A stretch of DNA of 64,000 nt. Source: JACCYI01 sp963828075. GTDB taxonomy: Bacteria > Actinomycetota > Thermoleophilia > Solirubrobacterales > Solirubrobacteraceae. Both the position numbers and the translations under genes were made by a program. Position 1 is the stretch's first letter. Every line of letters starts with the position of its first letter. The notes beneath the pieces were generated by a model. The model was given only the letters and a program-made list of their open reading frames with translations. It was not told where the DNA came from and ran no database searches. Shown here one piece after another: positions 24,852 through 32,268 of the stretch. The DNA is taken from assembly GCA_963828075.1 (NCBI GenBank), contig CAWHDH010000007.1, forward strand, positions 281,156 to 345,155, in the 5' to 3' direction.

Positions 24852-24880
24852 ATGATGAAAAGGTTTGCAGAAGTTGTCAA
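24852..24880 (-). promoter_or_regulatory. Promoter with overlapping LacI-type operator
   Basis: On the minus strand TTGACA (24880-24875) and CATCAT (24857-24852) are 17 bp apart, 8 nt from the lacI ATG. Between them TGCAAACCTTTTCA (24869-24856) is an imperfect 14-bp palindrome resembling the TGnAAACGnTTnCA consensus of LacI-family operators, with 5 of 7 half-site pairs matching. A repressor bound there would block RNA polymerase. Confidence 0.65.
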
Positions 24881-24946
24881 GTGCGCAGGGCTGGCGCCGT
24901 CCCCGCGACTGGGCGGAGCAGCCGGCCGGCGGCCTGAGGAACCGTT

Positions 24947-25515
24947 TCAGCGGCGTCGGTTGCGAGCTCCCCACGTGTCGGTCTGGCTGTGGCAGTTCGG
25001 GCAGAGCACTGGAGGTTCTCCAGGCGGTTGTCATCCCTCACGCCGTTTACGTGGTGCAACTCGAGCGTGATCGACGCGCCGCGCCACTCCGTGATGGCGC
25101 AGCCGGCGCAGCAGTCCGCCAGTAGCCCTGCCCCCACGAGACGGACCTTCAGATGCACGCGACTGCGCCCACGCGCCAGCAGATCGTCGATCGAGCGAAG
25201 ACGCGGCCGCGGGCGGATGGCACCGCGCCGAACCGCCGAATGCCCCGTTTCGGCAGAGAAGCCGAAGTGCGCCATGCACTCGCGCACGGTTCGCCCGTCG
25301 TCGTAGAAGCACTGGACCTCCGCCCAGTCGTAGCGCCGGTTGAACCGCGCGTCGGGAGCGTGACCGAGCCGTCGCGCGTGGTAGGCGACCGTCGACTTCG
25401 CGATGCCGAGCACCTCCGCGATCTCTTGCTGGGCAAACCCAAACTGCAGGAGGCGCTCGACATCGGAGCGCGTCGTGACGATGCGTGCTGGCACGAACGT
25501 ATGTTTGCATCGCAC
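24947..25515 (-). pseudogene. HNH endonuclease with HTH domain, frameshifted near the end
   Basis: The N-terminus carries a helix-turn-helix (QQEIAEVLGIAKSTVAYHAR) and the C-terminal part an HNH nuclease with CCAGCAITEW, then LELHHVNGVRDDNRLENLQ. The open frame then continues as junk, while the next frame gives the expected LCPNCHSQTDTWGARN and stops at 24947. One missing base near 25010 therefore separates the HHVNG half from its zinc CxxC and final HNH residues. It could be a real inactivating change or a sequencing slip. The gene abuts tRNA-Gln, a common integration site. Family: stand-alone HNH proteins resembling homing nucleases. Confidence 0.75.
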
Positions 25516-25540
25516 GCGGACGGAAAACCCACCACAGCGC

Positions 25541-25546
25541 TACACT
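25541..25546 (+). promoter_or_regulatory. -10 box of tRNA-Gln
   Basis: TACACT lies 11 nt before the tRNA 5' end. I see no clear -35 box. Confidence 0.45.
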
Positions 25547-25557
25547 TCCGGGCGTCT

Positions 25558-25628
25558 TGCGGGGTCGTCTAATGGCAAGACGCGTGCCTCTGGAGCACGT
25601 TATCGGGGTTCGAGTCCCTGCCCCGCAG
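25558..25628 (+). tRNA. tRNA-Gln (anticodon CTG)
   Basis: The acceptor stem TGCGGGG pairs with CCCCGCA (25621-25627), followed by discriminator G. The D arm starts TCGTCTAATGGCAAGAC, the anticodon stem CGTGC/GCACG encloses loop CTCTGGA with anticodon CTG at 25590-25592, and the T loop is TTCGAGT. CCA is not encoded. It reads CAG codons. Confidence 0.93.
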
Positions 25629-25717
25629 CTCCCGCCGCCGCCCGCTTGCGCGTGCGCCGGGCGCGCGATGACGGTGTTCGCTCGCGGACACGCGAACGCG
25701 CCCGGCAGCACGTCCAA

Positions 25718-25757
25718 CAATTGACCGATTGTCAATTGAGCTGAGCGTGGCTACCTT
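25718..25757 (+). promoter_or_regulatory. Promoter and palindromic operator before the Crp-like gene
   Basis: A perfect 8-bp inverted repeat CAATTGAC (25718-25725) / GTCAATTG (25731-25738) with a 5-nt centre overlaps TTGTCA (25729-25734). TACCTT (25752-25757) follows at 17 bp, so the repeat covers the -35 box. It is the most AT-rich spot of this region. A repressor or the Crp-like protein itself may bind here; transcription would give a 5' leader of about 115 nt. Confidence 0.55.
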
Positions 25758-25880
25758 TGGGTAGTCGCTGCACGCTCCCTCCAATGCGCGGCGACACGGT
25801 CGGGACGGATCGGCTCTGCGATGGAGCCGAGGACGGACCTCCACCGCTTCGCACATCGTGACCCCAGGAGGCTCCCCCCG

Positions 25881-26627
25881 ATGCACAATTCCGGACCCTC
25901 ACGCGTCCATCTCCTTCAAGCCGATCCAGACCTCGCCCGCGACCTCGATCCCGCGCGGGCGGAGGCGGCCTCGCAGCGGCTGATCGCGCCCGCGCTCCAG
26001 CTCCGCCGGGGACCGTGGACGCCGCCGGTCGACGGCTTCGGCCCCACCGGCGCGCCGTTCGGCGTCCTCATCCTCGAGGGCATGATCGTCCGCGAGGCGC
26101 TGGTCGGCGACCACCCGTGCGCCGAGCTGCTCGGCCCGGGTGACCTCGTCCGGATCGGCGACGACGCCGACGGCGACGAGCTGCTGCCCCGCAGCATCGA
26201 GTGGAACGTGCTCACCGGCACCCGGGTCGCGCTGCTCGGCTCCGGCCTGATCGCCGCCGCGGCGCCGTTCCCCGAGGTCCTGTGCGCGCTCATCGACCGG
26301 GCGGCGCGCCGCGCCGACCGGCTGATCGTCCTGCAGGCGATCACGCACCTGACGCGCGTCGACGACCGGCTGCTCGCGCTGCTGTGGTACCTCGCCGAGC
26401 GCTGGGGCCGCGTGGCGCCCGACGGCATCGCGCTCGCGCTGCGGCTGCCGCACCGCACGCTCGCCGGCATGGTCGGCGCGCGCCGGCCGTCGGTGACCAC
26501 GGCGCTCGGGCAGCTGATCGCCCGTGGCGACCTCGAGCGCCGCGCCGACGGCGCCTGGGTCCTGCTCGGGTCGCCACCCGAGCGGCGCGTGCCGGTCGCC
26601 GCCGACGTCGGCGACCGCGCCGCCTGA
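25881..26627 (+). CDS. Crp/Fnr-family transcription regulator
   Basis: The 248-residue product has an N-terminal cyclic-nucleotide-binding-like beta roll (about residues 30-130) and a C-terminal winged helix with LRLPHRTLAGMVGARRPSVTTALGQL, the Crp-type recognition helix. The usual cAMP pocket signature (GExxxRSA) is not visible, so the effector is unknown. ATG 25881 is chosen for AGGAGG with 9-nt spacing. It sits between tRNA-Gln and a convergent flavoprotein gene. The last 14 coding bases are duplicated just after the stop (GCGCCGCCTGAGCT twice). Confidence 0.82.
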   Translation: MHNSGPSRVHLLQADPDLARDLDPARAEAASQRLIAPALQLRRGPWTPPVDGFGPTGAPFGVLILEGMIVREALVGDHPCAELLGPGDLVRIGDDADGDELLPRSIEWNVLTGTRVALLGSGLIAAAAPFPEVLCALIDRAARRADRLIVLQAITHLTRVDDRLLALLWYLAERWGRVAPDGIALALRLPHRTLAGMVGARRPSVTTALGQLIARGDLERRADGAWVLLGSPPERRVPVAADVGDRAA

Positions 26628-26644
26628 GCTCGGCGCCGCCTGAG

Positions 26645-27886
26645 CTAGACGAGCGACGCGAGGTCGACGGCCGGGTCGGCCAGCTCGGCCTCGCGCCCGC
26701 CGACGTCCGTTCGCGCCTCCATCAGGGCGCGGCCACCGTCGAGATCCGACGAGCGCCCGGACGACAGCACCGCGACCACCCGGCCGCCGCTGAGGTACAC
26801 GACCGAGAACGCATCCTCGAGCGACCCGCGCACCACCTCGCGCTCCCACGACGAGGCGACGCTCACGTACTCGAGCGTCGCCCAGTCGGCGATGTCGGTC
26901 CAGAAGTACGGAACCTCGGCGAACGGCTGGGAGGCGCCGAGCATGCCCGCCGCCACCGCCCGCCCTTGGGCCAGCGCGACCTCGAAGTGCTCGATCCGCA
27001 CGCGGCGGCCGTGCAGGACCGAGTCGTACTCGCACACGTCACCGGCCGCCCACACGCCGTCGGCCGACGTCCGCAGCCGCGCGTCGCACCGCACGCCCCC
27101 GGTCTCCCCCAGCTCCAGCCCCGCGCCACGCGCGAGCATGACGTCCGGGATCACGCCGGTGCCCATCACCACGCCGCCGGCCTCGATCACCCGGCCCGAC
27201 CGGCACACGACCCCCGACACCCGCCCCTCACCCGCGAACGCCTCGACCGAATCGCCGCCCACCAGCTCGATCCCCCGCGATCGGAGCAGCGACGCCGCCC
27301 ACGCGCCGACCGTGTCGCCGAACCCGAGCGAGAGCGGCGCGGACTCCTCCATGACCAGCGTGCAGCGCTTGCCCATCACGGTCAGCGACGCCGCGACCTC
27401 GCACGCGATGTAGGACCCGCCGACGAGCACCACGTGCGACGTGCCCTCGAGGTCCGCCCGGATCGCGTCGGCGTTCCCCAAAGCGCGCAGGTAGTGGATG
27501 CCCTCCAGCGCGCCGCCCTCGAGCCGCAGGCGCCGCACGTTGGCGCCGGTCGCCACCAGCGCCTGGCCGTACGACACCGTCTCCTTCGTCGAGAGCGTCG
27601 CCGTGCGCGCCTCGGTGTCGAGCTTCATCGCGCTGGTCCGGGTCAGCAGCTCGATGTCGCGCTCGGCCCAGAAGCTCTCGTCGTGCAGCAGCGCGTCCGA
27701 ACGCGACGACTCGCCGCGGAGGTAGCCCTTGGACGCCGGCGGGCGCTCGTACGGCGGGTCGGGCTCGCGCCCGACGAGCAGGATCGAGCCGGTCGCACCG
27801 CCGTCGCGCAGCGCCTCCGCGCACGCCGCCGCGGCGGGGCCGCCCCCGATCAGCAGATGGTCGACTGCGCGGTCAGCCACGCCCAT
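26645..27886 (-). CDS. FAD/NAD(P) oxidoreductase, ferredoxin/rubredoxin reductase type
   Basis: The 413-residue product has an FAD Rossmann motif LLIGGGPAAAACAEAL at the N-terminus, PPASKGYL, a second nucleotide motif VVLVGGSYIACEVA, and GVWAAGDVCEY near residue 275. The C-terminal domain has PYFWTDIADWATLEYVS, as in reductase components of dioxygenases and P450 systems. It would pass electrons from NAD(P)H to a ferredoxin or rubredoxin, but none is encoded nearby. ATG 27886 overlaps the TrkA gene by 14 nt; GTG 27880 is an alternative start. Confidence 0.82.
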   Translation of the reverse strand: MGVADRAVDHLLIGGGPAAAACAEALRDGGATGSILLVGREPDPPYERPPASKGYLRGESSRSDALLHDESFWAERDIELLTRTSAMKLDTEARTATLSTKETVSYGQALVATGANVRRLRLEGGALEGIHYLRALGNADAIRADLEGTSHVVLVGGSYIACEVAASLTVMGKRCTLVMEESAPLSLGFGDTVGAWAASLLRSRGIELVGGDSVEAFAGEGRVSGVVCRSGRVIEAGGVVMGTGVIPDVMLARGAGLELGETGGVRCDARLRTSADGVWAAGDVCEYDSVLHGRRVRIEHFEVALAQGRAVAAGMLGASQPFAEVPYFWTDIADWATLEYVSVASSWEREVVRGSLEDAFSVVYLSGGRVVAVLSSGRSSDLDGGRALMEARTDVGGREAELADPAVDLASLV

Positions 27887-28544
27887 TGGACGACACGAAG
27901 TGCGCCGTGATGTCGTCCTCGAGACCGGGGTCGAGCACCACGAGCACCTCGTCGCCGGCATGGATCACGGTGTCGGCCTTCGGGACGAAGCCGCCGCCGT
28001 CACGCAGCACCGAGATCACCAGCGAGCCCTCGGGCATGTCGAGCTGCTGGATCTCGCGACCCGCCGCGGGCGCCATGTCGGACACCACCAGCTCGATGAT
28101 CTCCAGGCGTTCCTCCGGCAGGTCGAGCAGATGGACGAGCCCGTAGCTCGGGACCTCGTGCTCGATCAGGCGGAGGATCAGGTCGGTCGCCGACACCGCC
28201 GGCTGGATGCCGAGCAGCTTGAAGGTCTCGAGGTTCCGCGGGTTGTTGACGCGGGCGATGATCCGGTCGCAGAGGTACTTCTCCTTGGCGACCTGGCAGA
28301 TCAGCAGGTTGTCCTCGTCGTCGCCGGTGACCGCGACGACCAGGTCGGCGCGCTGGATCCCGGCGCGCTCGAGCACCCACAGCTCGGTCGCGTCCCCGTA
28401 CTGCACCGCGTGCTCGAGCTCCTGCTCGACGGTCAGGTAACGGCGGCGGTCGGACTCGAGGACCGTGACCTCGTGCTCCTTGGCCATCAGCTCGCGAGCC
28501 AGGTTCCAGCCGACCTTGCCGGCGCCGCAGACGATCACGTACAC
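27873..28544 (-). CDS. TrkA/KtrA-type potassium channel regulator (RCK_N + RCK_C)
   Basis: The 223-residue product opens with a Rossmann motif VCGAGKVGWNLARELM and an acidic residue (VLESD) suited to NAD binding, and ends with a TrkA_C domain (residues 140-215, GREIQQLDMPEGSLVISVLR). Such proteins sit in the cytosol as rings gating K+ channels of the Ktr/Trk type. No Trk/Ktr membrane subunit lies nearby, but an APC-UspA transporter follows on the same strand. The start is GTG 28544, 1 nt after the previous stop. Confidence 0.88.
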   Translation of the reverse strand: MYVIVCGAGKVGWNLARELMAKEHEVTVLESDRRRYLTVEQELEHAVQYGDATELWVLERAGIQRADLVVAVTGDDEDNLLICQVAKEKYLCDRIIARVNNPRNLETFKLLGIQPAVSATDLILRLIEHEVPSYGLVHLLDLPEERLEIIELVVSDMAPAAGREIQQLDMPEGSLVISVLRDGGGFVPKADTVIHAGDEVLVVLDPGLEDDITAHFVSSNGRG

Positions 28545-28545
28545 G

Positions 28546-28971
28546 TCAGTTCTCCGCCAGCGCGGCCGCTTCGAGCTGCTCGATGGCGATCTGGGTCGGG
28601 CAGATGGTGTGCAGGCCCTGCTCGCGGTACCACGCGGCGCGGCGCGGGTCGAGGACGCGGGCGATCACGCGCGAGACGCCGTAGCGGCGCTGGGCGATCT
28701 GGGCGACCACGAGATTGGTGTTGTCCCCGTTCGTGCAGACGATGAACGCGTCGGCCTCGGAGATGCCCGCGGCCTCCAGTGCGTCCTGCTCGAGCGCCGT
28801 GCCGATCGTGAAGCGCCCGCCCGCCTCCTCCCACGGAGACCCGAGCTCCATGTCGAGGCGCTCGTGCGACAGCGCATCCTCGTCGAGGACGGAGACGGTA
28901 TGGCCCGCCTGCATGGCGGTCTTCGCAACGGAGGAGCCGACCCGGCCCGCGCCTACGACGAGAACGAACAC
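28546..28971 (-). CDS. TrkA-N only protein (single RCK_N domain)
   Basis: The 141-residue product is a bare NAD-binding RCK_N domain: LVVGAGRVGSSVAK, SVLDED, then FIVCTNGDNTNLVVAQIAQ. It lacks the TrkA_C ligand domain of its neighbour, so the pair may form a mixed ring. GTG 28971 is chosen over a longer form because a TACGAT -10 box (28985-28980) ends 8 nt upstream and the conserved strand begins at once. Confidence 0.85.
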   Translation of the reverse strand: MFVLVVGAGRVGSSVAKTAMQAGHTVSVLDEDALSHERLDMELGSPWEEAGGRFTIGTALEQDALEAAGISEADAFIVCTNGDNTNLVVAQIAQRRYGVSRVIARVLDPRRAAWYREQGLHTICPTQIAIEQLEAAALAEN

Positions 28972-29005
28972 TGCGGCTGATCGTAGTGCACGCGCGCCCG
29001 ACGGC

Positions 29006-31057
29006 TCAGCCACCCGGCTCGATCCGCGAGGCCGGGAGCGTCGGGTCGCGCGGCAGCGGCGGAGCGGTCTCGTCCACGGCCGGGCGGGTGTCCTGCACCG
29101 GCGCGGCGGTGAGGATCACGCGGCACGGCGCCTTGTTGACGACGTAGCGCGTCGTCTCCCCCACGAACGAGTCGCGCAGGACCGCGTCGCCGCGGCCGCC
29201 GAAGAGCGCGCCGCCGCGGATCCGGCTCGGCTCCTCGGCCGCGAGCACGATCGCCTCCACCCCGCGGCGCTTGGCCTCGTGGACGATCGCCTCGCCGGCG
29301 CGGCGCGCCCGGACCGTCGCCGTGGCCACCTCGACGCCGTCGTACTCCTCCCCCACCGCCTTGGCCCGCGCGAGCGCCGCGCGCGCCCGCTTGAGCTCAG
29401 CGTCGGGGACCCGCGCGTCGATCGGCAACGCCATCGGGATCTCGAACACCCACAGCGCCTCGATCATCGCGCCGCCCTCGCCCTCGTCGGCGCGCTCGTC
29501 GGCCGAGAGGCGGCCGGCGGTCTGCATGATGTCGTCGTCGAGCGTGGTGCCGAGCACCGGGACGAGGATCGAGCCGTACTCGGCCTCGGGACGCGCGCTG
29601 CGGGTCAGCGCCCGCTCGGGGATCGTGACGCGCTTGAACACCGGCTTGTCGTTCGCCCGGCGGTAGACGACGTACAGCGTCACCCCGATCCCCATCCACG
29701 CCAGGCCGACCCAGCGCGCCCACGAGTGCAGGAGCATGACGGCGATGAAGGCGCCGCTCGACAGCAGCGCGCCGAGCGCCGCCGGCACCGGGACCTCACC
29801 GCGGCCGACGCGGACGTTCAGCGGCATCTTGTAGGGGCGGTCGCGGTCGGGCTCGCGGTAGCGCAGCGAGCAGATCGCGAGGTGGACGAGGGTGAACGCC
29901 AGCGTCGCGCCGAACGCGTAGATCCCGGCGAGGAACTCGACGTCGCGCGGGAGGATCAGGCCGAACGCCAGCACCGTCCCCACCGCGATCAGCACCACCG
30001 GCGTCGAGTAGGTGGAGTGCAGGCGGCCGATCGCCGACGGGATCTGGCGGTTGAGCGCGAGCGAGTACCCGAGCCGCGACAGCCCGAGCATCGCGGCGTT
30101 GCAGGCGATCGCCAGGATCGTGACCGCCGAGATGGCGACGAGGTAGCGCAGCGCGTCGGCCAGCCACGCGGGGTCGAACGCGGCGACGACCACGAGCATC
30201 GGCGCCTGGATGAAGTCGTCGCCGCCGGCCCGCACGTCGCCCTGCAGCGGCAGCGCGCTCACCGCCACCAGGCCGATGCCGACGTAGGGCACGGTCACAG
30301 CGAGCATCCGCGCGCTGATCAGCCGGCGCAGCCCCCGTCGGCTGACCGCCACCTCCCCTGCCAGCCCGGACGAGGCGTCGATGCCGGCGAAGGCGACGAC
30401 CGCGAGCGTGAACGCGAACAGGAGGTCCTCCGCCGGCGGGGAGCCGCCGACGCTCGCAGGATCGGTCAGCGCGTCCCCCGACACCACCAGGAGGACGCCG
30501 AGCACGACGATCGTCAGCTGCAGCAGCAGGTCGGCGAGCACGAACAGCGCGGCGCGGTCGAAGCGCTTCGGCGGGATCCCGCGCAGGTTGATGACCGCGA
30601 CGCCCCCGAGGACCACCGCTACGACGACGAACTCGAGCCACCCGTGCCCGAGCGGCCCCCAGGCGACGGCCAGGTAGTCCGTCACCGCGAACGCGGTCAG
30701 CGCGATGAGGATCAGGTAGTCGAGCAGGATCGCCCACCCGGCCACGAAGCTCCACAGCTCGTTGAAGCCGTAGCGGGCGATCACCGTCGCGCCGCCCCGC
30801 TCCTGGTGCAGCGACGCGCCCTCCACGTAGGAGAGGACGAGCAGCCCGAAGAACCCGGCGGCGGCGAGCAGCACGAGCGGCGTGTAGCCGCGGGCGCCCT
30901 CGGCGATCAGCCCGAGCGCGAAGTAGATCGACGCGGCGGTGAAGCCCTGGACGATCCCGAACAGCGCGGGCGAGCCGAGCCCGCGGCGCGCGGGCGACTC
31001 GATCCGGGCGAGCGCGCCCGCCGCGCGCGCTGCCGCACGGCGCCGGTCGGGGCTCAC
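29006..31057 (-). CDS. APC-superfamily transporter with C-terminal UspA-like domain
   Basis: The 683-residue product has about 12 membrane helices (residues 30-480), beginning LFGIVQGFTAASIYFALG with the broken first helix of APC carriers, then a cytosolic tail of about 200 residues with a universal-stress-protein fold: YGSILVPVLG, RRGVEAIVLAAEEPSRIR and VNKAPCRVILTAAP. APC-Usp fusions include amino-acid carriers and resemble in layout the K+/H+ symporter KimA. The two TrkA genes beside it make K+ or pH homeostasis plausible, but this is inference. GTG 31057 overlaps the small membrane gene by 4 nt. Confidence 0.82.
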   Translation of the reverse strand: MSPDRRRAAARAAGALARIESPARRGLGSPALFGIVQGFTAASIYFALGLIAEGARGYTPLVLLAAAGFFGLLVLSYVEGASLHQERGGATVIARYGFNELWSFVAGWAILLDYLILIALTAFAVTDYLAVAWGPLGHGWLEFVVVAVVLGGVAVINLRGIPPKRFDRAALFVLADLLLQLTIVVLGVLLVVSGDALTDPASVGGSPPAEDLLFAFTLAVVAFAGIDASSGLAGEVAVSRRGLRRLISARMLAVTVPYVGIGLVAVSALPLQGDVRAGGDDFIQAPMLVVVAAFDPAWLADALRYLVAISAVTILAIACNAAMLGLSRLGYSLALNRQIPSAIGRLHSTYSTPVVLIAVGTVLAFGLILPRDVEFLAGIYAFGATLAFTLVHLAICSLRYREPDRDRPYKMPLNVRVGRGEVPVPAALGALLSSGAFIAVMLLHSWARWVGLAWMGIGVTLYVVYRRANDKPVFKRVTIPERALTRSARPEAEYGSILVPVLGTTLDDDIMQTAGRLSADERADEGEGGAMIEALWVFEIPMALPIDARVPDAELKRARAALARAKAVGEEYDGVEVATATVRARRAGEAIVHEAKRRGVEAIVLAAEEPSRIRGGALFGGRGDAVLRDSFVGETTRYVVNKAPCRVILTAAPVQDTRPAVDETAPPLPRDPTLPASRIEPGG

Positions 31058-31230
31058 GAGGGACCGCCGCGCTGGAGGTAGAGCCGGCCGGCGCCCGCGG
31101 CGCAGAAGAGCAGGCCGAACACCACCCCGGTCGCCAGCGGGCCGCCGCCGCGCGCCAGGGTGCTGACCAGCATGGCGATGCCGAGGACGACCATCAGCAC
31201 CGACAGGACCATGGTGGCGCCGCCCCTCAT
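31054..31230 (-). CDS. Small two-helix membrane protein
   Basis: The 58-residue product is two hydrophobic helices (MVLSVLMVVLGIAMLVST and LATGVVFGLLFCAAGAG) with a short basic tail. It overlaps the truncated transporter upstream (ATGA) and the intact APC-UspA gene downstream (GTGA), so it is translated in step with them. It may be an accessory subunit. I do not recognise the family. Confidence 0.6.
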   Translation of the reverse strand: MRGGATMVLSVLMVVLGIAMLVSTLARGGGPLATGVVFGLLFCAAGAGRLYLQRGGPS

Positions 31231-32200
31231 GGCGGACCCACCAGCACCGGCGGGCCGGCCGCCCGCGCCGCCGCCGGCATCGACTCGATGACGATCCGGC
31301 ACGGCCGCTCGGTGAGGACGGTCTCGAGCGTCTTGCCGAACAGGGAGGACCCGTCGACCCGCCGCGGAAGCGGCATCACCACCGCCGCGGCGCGCATGTC
31401 GACCGCCTCCTCGATGATCCGCCGCCCCGCCTGGCCCGCGCGGACCTTCTCCCAGTGCCCGGTCACGCGCCGGCCGCCTGCACCCGCGCCTGCTCGATGA
31501 GCGAGGCGGCCGCCGCCTCCTGCTCCTCCATCCGCGCGTCGAGCGGGAGCGCGCCCGGGACGTTGATCGTGACCAGCACGTGGATGCCGCGGCGCTTGCG
31601 CGCGGCGAGCCGCCGCGCCGTCGCCATCAGCCGCTCGTCGTAGCCGCCCTCGCCGGCGTAGACGAGCACGGAGTCGTCCTCCGCCTCGTGATCGACGACC
31701 GGCTCGGGGATCGCCACCTTGTCGGTCGAGACCAGGTCGAGGCCCTGGCGGCGCCGGTAGACGACGTAGACGACCGCGCCGAGGACGAGCCACGCCGCCC
31801 CGGTGGCCGCGATCTCCGGGTTCAGCCCGCTGATCACCAGGAACGACAGACTGGTCCCGGCCAGGCCGAGGATCGCGAACGGCGGCAGCGTCCAGCCGCG
31901 GAACGGCACCCGCCCCGGGGACCGGTAGGGCCGCGGATGGTCGGGATCCGACGTCCGGAGCTTGATCACCGCGAGGTGCGCCATCGAGAACGACAGCATC
32001 GCGCCGAAGGCGTAGATCGAGCCGAGGAAGTCCGCCTGGCCCGGCAGCAGCGTCAGGCACGCGACCGCCGAGAACAGCAGGATCCCGGCGTACGGCGTCT
32101 GGTAGCGGCGGTGCAGCTGCCGCAGCCGGTCGGGCATCTGGCGGTGGAGGGCGTTCGTGCCCAGGACCCGCTGGAGCCCGTGAAGGCGGCGTTCGGCCAT
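31227..32200 (-). pseudogene. Truncated and frameshifted APC-UspA transporter
   Basis: The frame beginning at ATG 32200 encodes only the last four APC helices (LGTNALHRQMPDRLRQLH, then YAGILLFSAVACLTLL, FGAMLSFSMAHLAVIKL) and the first part of a UspA tail. It then hits a stop near 31463. The adjacent frame continues the UspA domain (RRVTGHWEKVRAGQAGRR to RPCRIVIESMP) and stops at 31227. About 300 N-terminal residues are missing; only a terminator and hppA lie upstream, so a deletion removed them. It is a diverged paralogue of the transporter downstream. The frameshift could be a sequencing error; the N-terminal loss cannot. Confidence 0.8.
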
Positions 32201-32220
32201 GTGCGTCGGGAATATAGGGA

Positions 32221-32250
32221 GGCCGGGGCACCCGCTCGGGTGCCCCGGCC
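32221..32250 (-). terminator. Intrinsic terminator after hppA
   Basis: A perfect 13-bp stem, GGCCGGGGCACCC with GGGTGCCCCGGCC, and a 4-nt loop lie 18 nt after the hppA stop. It is the strongest terminator-like hairpin in the window. Confidence 0.85.
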
Positions 32251-32268
32251 TTCAACCTGGACTCGGTA

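Noticed and set aside
26619..26648. Attachment-site-like direct repeat (GCGCCGCCTGAGCT twice)
   Set aside because: A 14-nt tandem duplication at a gene end with no integrase or tRNA overlap; simple slippage explains it.
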